DNA of 25,559 nt from an uncultured Rikenella sp. (GTDB lineage Bacteria > Bacteroidota > Bacteroidia > Bacteroidales > Rikenellaceae): NCBI RefSeq assembly GCF_910577125.1, contig NZ_CAJTMN010000024.1:1-25559 (forward strand). Direction: 5' to 3'. A program made the translations under genes and the position numbers. The notes below the pieces were generated by a model that saw nothing but the letters and a program-made list of their open reading frames with translations, did not search any database and was not told where the DNA came from. This document shows, piece by piece, positions 13,696 through 21,742 of the stretch (position 1 is its first letter; each line of letters begins with the position of its first letter).

Positions 13696-14476
13696 TAAAG
13701 GTTTGACCCTCTTCGTATTCGAAGGCGCAAAGACTGAGGATAACTTCGTTCGTAGCCTGAAGCAACATTTCTTAGATGCCGGTCATACCATAGAATGCGT
13801 ATACGGTGCCGAGATATACCAGTTATACGAAAGCATAAAAGAGGATGAGCTGGTTCATGATATTGTAACCTTGCTTCAGGACAGAGTAGACAATAAACAG
13901 GTACTGGAAAATCATCCCCGCGATAGTTTCGCAGAGGTATATCTGTTTTTCGACTACGACGCTCATGCGACAAAGGCCGATGACGATAAGATCCGGGAAA
14001 TGCTCTCTGTTTTCGACAACGAAACCGAAAACGGGAAACTCTATATCAGTTATCCGATGGTCGAAGCTTTGCGCCATTATACCGTCCTGGAGAGTTTCAA
14101 GGAGTTGACGGTAAAATGCAAGCGCGGCAATTGTCCCAACTTAAATGCTTGTGCCGACAAAGAGACTTGTTTGAAAGAGCCTCACTATAAAAAGATTGTG
14201 ACCGAAACCAGCAACCCTCAATTATCCAACATCAATAAGTATACGCCTTCTACTTGGAAGGAATTGATTACGGCACATCTATGCAAGATGAACGATCTTG
14301 TTCACGATGTCTTTGACTTTCCGCAGGATCTTTGTTCACAACAGGATATATTTTCCAAACAGAAAAACAAGCATATTGATCAAGCATGTCCTCACGTGTC
14401 TGTTCTTAGCGCGTTTCCCATTTATGTTTTGGACTATTACGGATGTGAAAGGTTACACGAAAAATTAAAAGAGTAA
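13679..14476 (+). CDS. TOPRIM-domain nuclease partner (RloB/AbiLii-like) with a Cys4 motif
   Basis: 265 residues. LTLFVFEGAKTEDNF (9-23) gives the TOPRIM Glu (E15) with the EGxKTE pattern seen in RloB-like proteins, and VYLFFDYDAH (87-96) gives the DxD pair (D92, D94); together these form the metal site of OLD-type nucleases. LYISYPMVEALRHY (121-134) occupies the place where RloB proteins have their aromatic helix. Unusual is CKRGNCPNLNACADKETC, with C147, C152, C158 and C164 spaced 4-5-5, which looks like a structural zinc site. Translational coupling to the ATPase is implied by the 17-nt overlap. The fold is a confident reading; the exact family (RloB, AbiLii, DUF4435) is not. Confidence 0.72.
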   Translation: MPSTSDKGLTLFVFEGAKTEDNFVRSLKQHFLDAGHTIECVYGAEIYQLYESIKEDELVHDIVTLLQDRVDNKQVLENHPRDSFAEVYLFFDYDAHATKADDDKIREMLSVFDNETENGKLYISYPMVEALRHYTVLESFKELTVKCKRGNCPNLNACADKETCLKEPHYKKIVTETSNPQLSNINKYTPSTWKELITAHLCKMNDLVHDVFDFPQDLCSQQDIFSKQKNKHIDQACPHVSVLSAFPIYVLDYYGCERLHEKLKE

Positions 14477-14485
14477 CAGGGTATA

Positions 14486-14575
14486 AGATGAATGTAATAC
14501 CCTTAATCTATTTAATATAAGATAAATAACGAGTTTAAATTATTTTCTCTCTTTCAAGAAAGGCTTTTTAGTATT
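14486..14575 (+). terminator. Possible terminator region after the ATPase-TOPRIM operon
   Basis: An inverted repeat AGGGTAT/ATACCCT with a short loop follows the stop closely but lacks a T-run. Further on, CTTTC-AA-GAAAG is followed by GCTTTTTAG near 14549-14573, which could terminate weakly. Neither is strong. Confidence 0.35.
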
Positions 14576-14587
14576 AGCATTTGTCCT

Positions 14588-14635
14588 GTTCAAGATAATT
14601 TACCAAGAAACACTTCACTTAAAGTTATCTTGAAC
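14588..14635. repeat. 11-bp inverted repeat in AT-rich spacer
   Basis: GTTCAAGATAA (14588-14598) and TTATCTTGAAC (14625-14635) are perfect complements separated by 26 nt. There is no T-run after it on the plus strand. It lies between the defence operon and the TPR fragment; it may be a regulatory site or an old element end. Confidence 0.45.
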
Positions 14636-14654
14636 TATTATTTATTAAGAGAGC

Positions 14655-15083
14655 TTAAACAATTCGATGCAATATCTTGGATGTATTTATGTCCAGGATA
14701 TTTTTTTGTATAGTTTTAATCTCGTTATATAACTGAGTGCGGTCTTGTCCTGGTGTACGTACTTTCCAAAGAAGAGCCATTCCTGTTTCCACTTCTTCTT
14801 TATCTGGGATGATGAAGCTTTCTTTAACATGTTCTATTAGTTGGTGCATTATTCTCTCATCGTCTTTGGAACGATTGTGCTTACACAATAAGCATTGAAA
14901 ACATGCTGTTATATGATAACTATTATCTGGAGCTACTTTGTAATTCTCTTTTGCGTATTCCAAAGCTTCATTGTATCGTTTTAGATATAATTGGGAAAGT
15001 AAATTCTGTTTCGGCGACTTGTACAACCCCGCCTTGAGCCGGATCGTAAACCGGACACGGTCATACGTCCGCCCCGTCTTCAA
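14655..15083 (-). pseudogene. TPR-like C-terminal fragment at the island edge
   Basis: The 142-residue frame contains LLSQLYLKRYNEALEYAKENYKVAPDN, a tetratricopeptide-like helix pair, followed by HITACFQCLLC and charged helices to the stop at 14655. This looks like the C-terminal end of a larger TPR-bearing protein. The first 25 residues (MKTGRTYDRVRFTIRLKAG) come from GC-rich DNA that resembles the flanking chromosome rather than the AT-rich body, so the ORF start is probably an artefact of a junction near 15010-15030. The full parent protein cannot be named. Confidence 0.45.
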
Positions 15084-15125
15084 GGGTAAAGCCTTCGCTT
15101 TATACTAACAGTACAAACTGCCTGT

Positions 15126-16277
15126 TTACGCCTGAAGCTCCGCAGAGTTAGGATCAGTATCAGTTCTCGCCTCCGAAGCCGAGACGAGCAGCGACTTCAC
15201 GACCACGACCCCCACGGCGATGAATCCCCCCAGAAAGGCGAAGCCGATGAAAAACAACATCTTGTTCGGCGATGCCGGACGATCCGAAACGATCGCCGGT
15301 TCGACGACCGTCGCGATCGGCGTCTCCTCCTGCAGCTTGATCTTCGTTACCTCCACCTGCGACGCCGTCTGGTTGTACACGTTATAAGCGATGTCGCGCT
15401 CGTTGCGCAGCCGTTCGATCCGCGTCCGGAGCGCTTCCGAACTGATCGTCCGGTTCTGGTCTACCGCCGCCACCAGCCGGTCTTCCGCGTCGTAGTACCG
15501 GATTCTCGCCTCGGTATTCTGACGGATGGTCTGTTCCAGATCGTTGCGGGTCTTTTGTGTCCGGTAGACCGTCATGTACCGCTGGAGCTTCGTCACCAGC
15601 GAGTCCGCCACCACTGCCGCCACCAGCGGATCCTGCATCGTTACTTTCACCTCCAGCATCGAGGACTTTTTGTCCTCTTCGACCTGCAGCATCTGGTTCA
15701 GAGCCCCCACGAAAGCCTTGTAAGGTGCCGGCAAAAAGAACAGATCGACCGAATCCAATGCCGGAACGGTCTCCTCTTCCCGATCCCGTCCGATCGAGGT
15801 CACCCAGCCGATCGCCTTTCCCGGGAAAGAGGTCACGTATTTCCACCACGCCTGTTTCTGGTGTTCCGTCACATAGTCGAACAGGGACATCTGTACACCC
15901 GTTTCACCCTTCGGAGCCGAGAGCGTGACCGGAATTTCGGCGAACTCCAGCAGGAACGGCGTACTCTGGACGATTTCCGGGAAGATGGCAGTCGTAATCC
16001 CGTCGTTTCCTGCGCCCTGGTTCAGGTTGATCCCGGCCATAGCCGCCAGCCCGGCCATGCCGCCTCCGCCCTGAGAGCCGTTTTTGCTCTCCGGAGCGAG
16101 CTTGATCGTCGTGACGTAGCTTTTCGGAATGCTGAACCCGATGATGAGGCCGGCCACGGCACCGATCACGGTGTATTTCACGATCCGTCGCCGCGCGCTC
16201 CACACCTGGCGGAGCAGGGCCAGCAGATCGATCTCTTGGGGGGTGTTCGTTTTTGGGGCAGTCGTTTCCTGTGTCAT
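15126..16277 (-). CDS. Wzz-family polysaccharide chain-length determinant
   Basis: 383 residues with the family's plan: a short cytoplasmic N-terminus (QEIDLLALLRQVWSARRRI), TM1 at about 33-52, a periplasmic region with glycines near 70-90 (GGGGMAGLAAMAG) and coiled helices at about 240-310, a proline-rich PAIVSDRPASPNK segment and TM2 at about 340-365. Wzz-type polysaccharide co-polymerases set the chain length of O-antigen or exported capsule. There is no C-terminal tyrosine kinase domain. The ATG at 16275-16277 follows a TATCTTTG -7 box. It is followed convergently by the island's edge and faces away from the LytTR gene, a divergent pair. Confidence 0.9.
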   Translation of the reverse strand: MTQETTAPKTNTPQEIDLLALLRQVWSARRRIVKYTVIGAVAGLIIGFSIPKSYVTTIKLAPESKNGSQGGGGMAGLAAMAGINLNQGAGNDGITTAIFPEIVQSTPFLLEFAEIPVTLSAPKGETGVQMSLFDYVTEHQKQAWWKYVTSFPGKAIGWVTSIGRDREEETVPALDSVDLFFLPAPYKAFVGALNQMLQVEEDKKSSMLEVKVTMQDPLVAAVVADSLVTKLQRYMTVYRTQKTRNDLEQTIRQNTEARIRYYDAEDRLVAAVDQNRTISSEALRTRIERLRNERDIAYNVYNQTASQVEVTKIKLQEETPIATVVEPAIVSDRPASPNKMLFFIGFAFLGGFIAVGVVVVKSLLVSASEARTDTDPNSAELQA

Positions 16278-16312
16278 GATTTTCGGTTGAAAAAGGTACC
16301 GATACGGTTTTG

Positions 16313-16320
16313 CAAAGATA
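16313..16320 (-). promoter_or_regulatory. -7 promoter element of the Wzz gene
   Basis: On the minus strand TATCTTTG matches the Bacteroidetes -7 consensus, 36 nt upstream of the Wzz start. A -33 TTTG is not seen. Confidence 0.55.
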
Positions 16321-16505
16321 ACATTTTACGGAAGACCCGCGTCGGGCTCTCCGGCGCGAAGAGGGCCGGAGGGGGAAATCCGGTGACAAACCCGCAGACG
16401 GGATTCGCAAACCGATTCGTTCCACCGGTTGAAAAGAGTTGGCGTTTGCGTGCCGGTTTCTCAATTCCAGCGACGAATACGGTCATTTTTACCTTACTTT
16501 ATGTT

Positions 16506-16952
16506 ATGGGAAAATTTTATCATCCTCTTCGTAAAAGTTTACAGTTTCCGGAGCCGGGTCTGCCGGGCTCCCGGACGATGATTGCCGCTCGGAGCCTGTC
16601 GGACGAGGCGCCGGCGAAACGTTCGCCGCACTCCATCTTTATCAAGGAGAAAGAGCGGTTCCGGAAGATCGACTTCACGGCCATCCTGTTCGTCGAGGCC
16701 TCGGGCAGTTACTGCCACCTCTATCTGGAGGGCGGCCGCTACCTGACGCTGTCGTTCACCCTGGCCGAGATCACGCCCAAACTGAGCGCTGTCTTTTTCC
16801 AGCGAGTCCACCGCTCCTACATCGTGAATGTAGACCGCATCGACGCCTTTATCGGCAATACGCTCTATATCGGACAGCACCGGATTCCGGTGAGCAAGCG
16901 GCATCGGCCGGAGGTGATGGAACAGTTCAATATTTTGGGGAATCCGAGGTAG
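16506..16952 (+). CDS. Stand-alone LytTR DNA-binding domain protein
   Basis: 148 residues. The last 105 are a LytTR domain: FIKEKERFRKIDFTAILFVEASGSYCHLYL, then TLAEITPKLS, FFQRVHRSYIVNVDRIDAF and the C-terminal IPVSKRHRPEVMEQF. The usual response-regulator receiver domain is absent; the first 40 residues are short and basic/proline-containing. LytTR domains bind DNA direct repeats. Next to the divergent Wzz gene, it may regulate surface polysaccharide genes. An in-frame ATG at 16578 would still include the whole domain, so the start is uncertain. Confidence 0.82.
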   Translation: MGKFYHPLRKSLQFPEPGLPGSRTMIAARSLSDEAPAKRSPHSIFIKEKERFRKIDFTAILFVEASGSYCHLYLEGGRYLTLSFTLAEITPKLSAVFFQRVHRSYIVNVDRIDAFIGNTLYIGQHRIPVSKRHRPEVMEQFNILGNPR

Positions 16953-17022
16953 CCCTCCCGGCCGGCCGGGGGCGGGGCCGGGGAATTCGCAGGGAACAGG
17001 GAGAAACGGAGCGGAAAATCCG

Positions 17023-17030
17023 TATCTTTG
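17023..17030 (+). promoter_or_regulatory. -7 promoter element of the purF-like gene
   Basis: TATCTTTG followed by C matches the TAnnTTTGC consensus. It implies a leader of roughly 270 nt before the start codon at 17307. Confidence 0.55.
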
Positions 17031-17211
17031 CTGTTACCCTTATGATTCGAATGGCTGCCATATCGTCCGTTTTGCGGAATGCTCTCCTCTCGGGGGCATC
17101 CGTCGTCGCGATGCGCCGGACCGACGACATCGACCGCATCGAATCGGAGGGGCGATACTTCGTTCCGGAGCCGCGACAGGCTGCGGAGCGTGCACATACG
17201 ACACGTCTCGG

Positions 17212-17254
17212 CAAGAGGACATAGCTGCTGCATCGACTGCGCTATGTCCTCTTG
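17212..17254 (+). promoter_or_regulatory. Long hairpin in the leader of the purF-like gene
   Basis: CAAGAGGACATAGC (17212-17225) and GCTATGTCCTCTTG (17241-17254) form a perfect 14-bp stem with a 15-nt loop. The pairing can go on beyond an 8-9 nt bulge through ATACGAC against GTCGTAT. No T-run follows, so it is not an ordinary terminator. It lies 53 nt upstream of the start codon. Apart from this and the -7 box, 16953-17306 shows only a CCGG-rich palindrome near 16966 and no convincing gene. Confidence 0.6.
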
Positions 17255-17306
17255 TCGTATCCGGCGGGAGCATACACCGAAAAACGACCAGATAAAAACA
17301 GACCAG

Positions 17307-19166
17307 ATGAGCGACAGCATCAAACACGAATGTGGCATTGCGATGGTGCGGCTGTTGAAGCCCCTCGATCATTACGAACAGCGCTACGGCACCCGGTGGT
17401 GGGGGCTGAACAAACTCTACCTGCTGATGGAGAAGCAGCACAACCGCGGACAAGAGGGGGCCGGCATCGCCTCCGTGAAGCTGCATGCCGCCCCCGGCGA
17501 GGAGTATATTTTCCGCGAACGCGCCGTCGGAGCGGGAGCCATTCAGGAGCTCTTCGACGCCGTCCGGCGCGACCGGGAGGCCCACCCCGAACTCGAACCC
17601 TTCCTCGGAGAGGTCTATATGGGCCACCTGCGGTACAGCACCACCGGACGGTCGGGCATTTCGTACACCCATCCGTTCCTGAGGCGGAACAACTGGCGGT
17701 GCCGCAACCTCGCGCTGGCCGGGAACTTCAACCTCACCAACGTGGACGAAATTTTCGACCACATCGTCGCCCGCGGCCAGCACCCCCGCCACAATGCCGA
17801 CACCTTCATCATGCTCGAACAGCTCGGCTACCTGCTCGACAGCGAGGTCGACCGCCAGTATCGGCATTACAAAGAGCAGGGGCTGGCCGGTGCGGCCCTG
17901 AACGAGGCGATCGAGACGCATATCGACCTCGCCCGCATCCTCGGCGAGGCCTCCGAACTGTGGGACGGCGGCTATGTGATCTGCGGGCAGACCGGTAGCG
18001 GCGACCTCTTCGCCCTGCGCGATCCGCACGGGATTCGGCCGGCGTTCTATTACGTCTCGGACGAGGTGGTCGCGGTCGCTTCCGAACGGCCGGTGCTGCA
18101 AACCACGTTCGACATCGAGACCGAGCAGGTCGCCGAGCTGGAGCCCGGCGAGGCGCTGATCGTCACCAAAACCGGCGAACGGCGCATGGTTCGCATCCGG
18201 AAGGCGGAACGGCCGACCCCCTGCTCCTTCGAGCGTATCTACTTCTCGCGCGGCAGCGACCGCGACATCTACCGCGAACGCAAAGAGCTGGGCCGGCTGT
18301 TGGTGCCCGAGGTGCTGGAGCGGGTCGATGCCGATTTCGCCCACACCGTCTTCTCGTTCATCCCGAACACCGCCGAGGTGGCCTATATGGGGATGGTCGA
18401 GGGGCTCGAAGAGGAGTTCAACCGCCGGAAGTGCCACGCCCTGCTGGCCGCGCGGGCCACGCTGACCGAGGCCGAGATCACCGATATCATGGCGATGCGC
18501 GTGCGGCGCGAGAAATTGGCCTTGAAGGACATCAAGCTGCGGACTTTCATCGCCGAGGATGCCAGCCGCGACGATCTCGCGGCGCACGTCTACGACACGA
18601 CCTACGGCACGATCCGCCCGGGGGTGGACACCGCCGTGGTGATCGACGACAGCATCGTCCGCGGCACGACCCTGCGCCGCAGCATCGTCCACATCCTGAG
18701 CCGGCAGCGGCCCCGGAAGATCGTCATCCTCTCCAGCTCGCCCCAGATCCGCTACCCCGACTGCTACGGGATCGACATGTCGAGCATGGGCGAGTTCATC
18801 GCCTTCAACGCAGCCATCGAGCTGCTGCACGAACGGGGGATGTCCGGACGCATCGACGAGGTCTACGCCGCCTGCCGGGCTCAGGAGGGGTTGCCGAAGG
18901 AGCGGATCGTAAACCACGTCAGACGGATCTACGAGCCGTTCACCGACCGCGAGATCGCCGACCGGATCGCCCGTATGATTACGCCTCCCGACTGCCCGTC
19001 GCCCGTGGAGGTGGTCTACCAGTCGATCGAAAATCTTCACCGGGCCTGTCCGAATCACTCGGGAGACTGGTACTTCTCGGGCGATTATCCCACGCCGGGA
19101 GGCAACCGGCTGGTGAACCGCGCCTTTATCGACTGGTACGAGGGGCGCGGCCGGGCCGACCGGTAG
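17307..19166 (+). CDS. purF: Amidophosphoribosyltransferase, long Bacteroidetes form
   Basis: 619 residues. The protein begins MSDSIKHECGIAMV; C9 is at the position of the catalytic cysteine of class II glutamine amidotransferases, exposed after loss of the first residues. The glutaminase half shows EKQHNRGQEGAG, GHLRYSTTG and RDPHGIRP. The phosphoribosyltransferase half has the PRPP loop VVIDDSIVRGTT (444-455) and SSSPQIRYPDCYGIDM. The enzyme makes phosphoribosylamine from PRPP and glutamine, the first step of purine synthesis. It is about 110 residues longer than the E. coli enzyme, a form I recall from Bacteroidetes. The frame is open back to 17079, but only the ATG at 17307 puts the cysteine near the N-terminus. 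A paralogous function cannot be excluded. Confidence 0.88.
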   Translation: MSDSIKHECGIAMVRLLKPLDHYEQRYGTRWWGLNKLYLLMEKQHNRGQEGAGIASVKLHAAPGEEYIFRERAVGAGAIQELFDAVRRDREAHPELEPFLGEVYMGHLRYSTTGRSGISYTHPFLRRNNWRCRNLALAGNFNLTNVDEIFDHIVARGQHPRHNADTFIMLEQLGYLLDSEVDRQYRHYKEQGLAGAALNEAIETHIDLARILGEASELWDGGYVICGQTGSGDLFALRDPHGIRPAFYYVSDEVVAVASERPVLQTTFDIETEQVAELEPGEALIVTKTGERRMVRIRKAERPTPCSFERIYFSRGSDRDIYRERKELGRLLVPEVLERVDADFAHTVFSFIPNTAEVAYMGMVEGLEEEFNRRKCHALLAARATLTEAEITDIMAMRVRREKLALKDIKLRTFIAEDASRDDLAAHVYDTTYGTIRPGVDTAVVIDDSIVRGTTLRRSIVHILSRQRPRKIVILSSSPQIRYPDCYGIDMSSMGEFIAFNAAIELLHERGMSGRIDEVYAACRAQEGLPKERIVNHVRRIYEPFTDREIADRIARMITPPDCPSPVEVVYQSIENLHRACPNHSGDWYFSGDYPTPGGNRLVNRAFIDWYEGRGRADR

Positions 19167-19211
19167 TTGCGGATCGGGCCGGACGGGTGCGCAACCCACC
19201 GAAATAAACCG

Positions 19212-19219
19212 TACCTTTG
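19212..19219 (+). promoter_or_regulatory. -7 promoter element of rmlA
   Basis: TACCTTTG matches the Bacteroidetes -7 consensus, 29 nt upstream of the rmlA start codon. The -33 element is not clear. Confidence 0.55.
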
Positions 19220-19247
19220 TGCGAAGTATCAAAACCGCACAGACCCG

Positions 19248-20138
19248 ATGAAAGGTATCGTACTCGCCGGAGGCTCCGGCACGCGCCTCTATCCGATCAC
19301 CAAAGGGGTGAGCAAGCAGATGCTCCCCATCTATGACAAACCGATGATTTATTACCCGATCTCGGTGCTGATGCTGGCCGGGATCCGGGAGATTCTGATT
19401 ATCTCGACCCCGCACGACCTGCCGGGGTTCCGCAGGCTGCTGGGCGACGGGTCGGACTACGGCGTGCGGTTCGAATACGCCGAACAGCCCTCGCCGGACG
19501 GGCTGGCGCAGGCTTTCATCATCGGCGAACGGTTTATCGGCTCGGATGCGGTTTGTCTGGTGCTGGGCGACAATATCTTCTTCGGGCAGCGCTTCTCGGA
19601 GATGCTGCACGAGGCGGTGGCGGCGGCCGAACATCCGACGGCCCCGAAAGCGACGATTTTCGGCTATCGGGTGAGCGATCCGGAGCGGTACGGCGTGGTC
19701 TCGTTCGACGCCGAGGGCAATGCCGAGACGCTGGAGGAGAAACCGAAAAATCCGAAATCCAATTATGCGGTGGTGGGGCTCTACTTCTATCCCAACCGGG
19801 TGGTGGACGTGGCGAAACGGATTAAACCCTCGGCCCGGGGCGAGCTGGAGATCACCACGGTCAACGAGCGGTTTCTGCAGGACAGCGAACTGAAGGTGCA
19901 GCTGCTCGGCCGGGGATTCGCCTGGCTCGACACCGGAACGCACGACTCGCTGAGCGAGGCCTCGACCTTTATCGAGGTGATCGAAAAACGGCAGGGGCTC
20001 AAGGTGGCTTGTCTGGAGGCGATCGCCTACCGCAAAGGGTGGATTACGGCCGAACGGCTGCGGGAGATTGCGGCTCCGATGGCCAAGAATCCGTACGGAC
20101 AGTACCTCTTGTCGCGCATCGACGAAGACCGGCGATAA
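19248..20138 (+). CDS. rfbA: Glucose-1-phosphate thymidylyltransferase
   Basis: 296 residues, the family's usual length. The nucleotide-binding signature AGGSGTRLYPIT (6-17) is followed by KQMLPIYDKPMIYYP; the metal-binding LGDN and the FGYRVSDPERYGVV, EEKPKNPKSNYAVVGLYFY and WLDTGTHDSL segments are all in place. The enzyme joins dTTP and glucose-1-phosphate to dTDP-glucose, the first step toward dTDP-rhamnose and related sugars for surface polysaccharides. The ATG at 19248 gives the standard N-terminus. Here it stands apart from rmlB/C/D, which are not in the window. It may be read together with recO 46 nt downstream. Confidence 0.95.
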   Translation: MKGIVLAGGSGTRLYPITKGVSKQMLPIYDKPMIYYPISVLMLAGIREILIISTPHDLPGFRRLLGDGSDYGVRFEYAEQPSPDGLAQAFIIGERFIGSDAVCLVLGDNIFFGQRFSEMLHEAVAAAEHPTAPKATIFGYRVSDPERYGVVSFDAEGNAETLEEKPKNPKSNYAVVGLYFYPNRVVDVAKRIKPSARGELEITTVNERFLQDSELKVQLLGRGFAWLDTGTHDSLSEASTFIEVIEKRQGLKVACLEAIAYRKGWITAERLREIAAPMAKNPYGQYLLSRIDEDRR

Positions 20139-20184
20139 CCCTCTCCACGCCGGACGCAACCCATCTTAACCGAAACGAAAACCG

Positions 20185-20979
20185 ATGACCGAAGAGACTC
20201 CCCGCGCATTCCCGCCCAACGTGCCTGCTCCGCCGCTGCCGCGCAAGGGACAGAAAGCGGCCGTGCCGCGCGGCCGTTACAAGGCGCGCGGCATCGTGCT
20301 CCATGCCATGAAGTACGGCGACCGCAAACTGATCGTCCGCATCTTTACGGCGGCTTACGGCCGGCGGAGCTACGTGGCCAAACTCTCGGCGCAGAACGGA
20401 ACGAGGGGATTCTTCCAGCCGCTCTTCATCCTCGATTTCGACGCCTGGGCGGGGCGCAGCGAGATGCACAACATCGAACAGCCCCAGCTGGGGGTGGCGC
20501 TGAGCCATATCCCGTTCGACATCGTCAAGAGCTCGATCGCTCTGTTTCTTTCCGAACTGCTCTACCGGCTGATCCAGGACGATGAGCCCGATCCGGGGCT
20601 CTACCGCTTCGTCGAGGAGGCCATCACCGAGCTGGACGACATGGAGGAGGGGGTGGCCAATTTCCACCTCTGGTTCCTCGTGCGGCTGACCGAGTACATG
20701 GGGTATGCCCCGCGGGACACCTATGCCCCGGGCTACTCGCTGGACTACCGGAACGGGCTCTACACGGCCGAGCCGCCGGCCCACACGCTGGTGATGCCGC
20801 CGGCCGAGGCGGCGCTGTTCCACACCCTCGACGCTTGTCGGCCGGAGGAGCTCGGAGCGGTCGGACTGGCGCGCGAGCAGCGGGTGGCGCTGCTGGAACG
20901 GCTGATCGACCTCTACGGCTATCATACCGACGCGATCTATAACGTCAATTCGCTGCGTATCCTCTCCGAAATCTTTTGA
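20185..20979 (+). CDS. recO: DNA repair protein RecO
   Basis: 264 residues. The N-terminal OB fold is clear in RGIVLHAMKYGDRKLIVRIFTAAYGRRSYVAK (35-66), followed by the helical domain (PFDIVKSSIALFLSELLYRLI, then NFHLWFLVRLTEYMGYAP). RecO helps load RecA on SSB-coated single-stranded DNA with RecR. The first 30 residues are a proline- and basic-rich extension (PPNVPAPPLPRKGQK) not present in most RecO proteins. Since no in-frame start lies between it and the OB fold until M42, which would cut the fold, the extension seems real. It is convergent with the thioredoxin gene through a shared terminator. Confidence 0.88.
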   Translation: MTEETPRAFPPNVPAPPLPRKGQKAAVPRGRYKARGIVLHAMKYGDRKLIVRIFTAAYGRRSYVAKLSAQNGTRGFFQPLFILDFDAWAGRSEMHNIEQPQLGVALSHIPFDIVKSSIALFLSELLYRLIQDDEPDPGLYRFVEEAITELDDMEEGVANFHLWFLVRLTEYMGYAPRDTYAPGYSLDYRNGLYTAEPPAHTLVMPPAEAALFHTLDACRPEELGAVGLAREQRVALLERLIDLYGYHTDAIYNVNSLRILSEIF

Positions 20980-20994
20980 CAGGCCTGAAAACAG

Positions 20995-21037
20995 ACGGGT
21001 TCCTGAATCGACCTTCGCGGCCGATTCAGGAACCCGT
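20995..21037. terminator. Bidirectional terminator between recO and the TlpA-like gene
   Basis: ACGGGTTCCTGAATCG (20995-21010) and CGATTCAGGAACCCGT (21022-21037) form a perfect 16-bp stem with an 11-nt loop between two convergent genes. T-rich stretches are modest on both sides (CTTGTTT after it on plus, CTGTTTTC on minus). Confidence 0.8.
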
Positions 21038-21061
21038 TCCGTCTTGTTTCCGTCCGGTGGA

Positions 21062-21571
21062 CTATTTCAGGTATTCGGACAGCGTCCGGTCGATGGCCTC
21101 CCCGCGTAGCCCGCGTGCCACGATCTTCCCGTCGGGCCCGAACAGCACGATGTGGGGAATTCCCCGCACTCCGTATAACCTCCCTGCGGCATTGTTCGTG
21201 TCGATCATCTGCGGCCAGGTGATGTTCAACTCTTTCACGGCTTTGCTCAGGTTCTCGGGCTTGTCTGCCACGAAAAGCCCCAGCACTTCCAACCCTTTGT
21301 CCTTGTATTTCTCATAGGCTTGCGCGATCACGGGGGTCTCCTTGCGGCACGGCCCGCACCACGAGGCCCAGAAATCCACCAGCACGTATTTCCCACGCCC
21401 CACGTAGTCCGACAATTTCACTGTCCGGCCTTTCATGTCCTGGCCTTCGAAGTCGGCGAAGGCGGGTTGGGATGCGGTGGTTTTTGCATTGTCCTGCTGC
21501 TGCGGAACGAGGGCGTGTGCGGTTGCGGCGCTGGCCATAACCAGTAGCGCCGTAAAAATCCATGTTTTCAT
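21062..21571 (-). CDS. TlpA/ResA-like periplasmic thiol-disulfide oxidoreductase
   Basis: 169 residues. MKTWIFTALLVMASAATAHA is a cleavable signal peptide. The thioredoxin fold carries WASWCGPCRKETP with the redox pair C72/C75, then a KGLEVLGLFV strand and the cis-proline loop GVRGIPHIVLFGPDGKIVARGLRGE. AhpC/TSA-type TlpA proteins reduce disulfides in the periplasm, for example in cytochrome maturation. The ATG at 21569-21571 is used because it begins the signal peptide; an in-frame ATG 42 nt upstream would bury it. Confidence 0.88.
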   Translation of the reverse strand: MKTWIFTALLVMASAATAHALVPQQQDNAKTTASQPAFADFEGQDMKGRTVKLSDYVGRGKYVLVDFWASWCGPCRKETPVIAQAYEKYKDKGLEVLGLFVADKPENLSKAVKELNITWPQMIDTNNAAGRLYGVRGIPHIVLFGPDGKIVARGLRGEAIDRTLSEYLK

Positions 21572-21649
21572 AAAATAAGAATTTGCTCTTTTTAACGTTT
21601 CGAAGTTAATCATTTATTGCCATTTCTATTCTTAGAGCCGGACGGAACC

Positions 21650-21673
21650 GTACCTTTTCTGAAGAAAAGGTAC
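21650..21673. repeat. 11-bp hairpin next to the TlpA-like gene
   Basis: GTACCTTTTCT (21650-21660) and AGAAAAGGTAC (21663-21673) pair perfectly around a 2-nt loop. It is the first of several hairpins in the gene-free 21620-22000 stretch. Confidence 0.55.
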
Positions 21674-21742
21674 CCAAAAGACTTTTAGTTAGCTACGCTA
21701 CTCCTCAGGCTCCGCAGTCCTCAGTTTTCGAGAGTCTGTTGA

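Noticed and set aside
12589..14476. Direct assignment to PARIS (AriA/AriB)
   Set aside because: The ATPase is shorter than I expect for AriA, and the TOPRIM start EGxKTE is more RloB-like than DUF4435-like. Kept only as a related system.
17042..17224. A 60-codon plus-strand ORF in the purF leader
   Set aside because: There is no ribosome-binding site or family character, and its end runs into the left arm of the leader hairpin. A leader peptide cannot be excluded but is not supported.
17040..20159. A 1039-residue open frame on the minus strand
   Set aside because: It is antisense to purF and rmlA, both of which have clear family motifs; its translation is rich in H, R, V, D with no recognisable domain. 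Long antisense frames are expected in GC-rich coding DNA.
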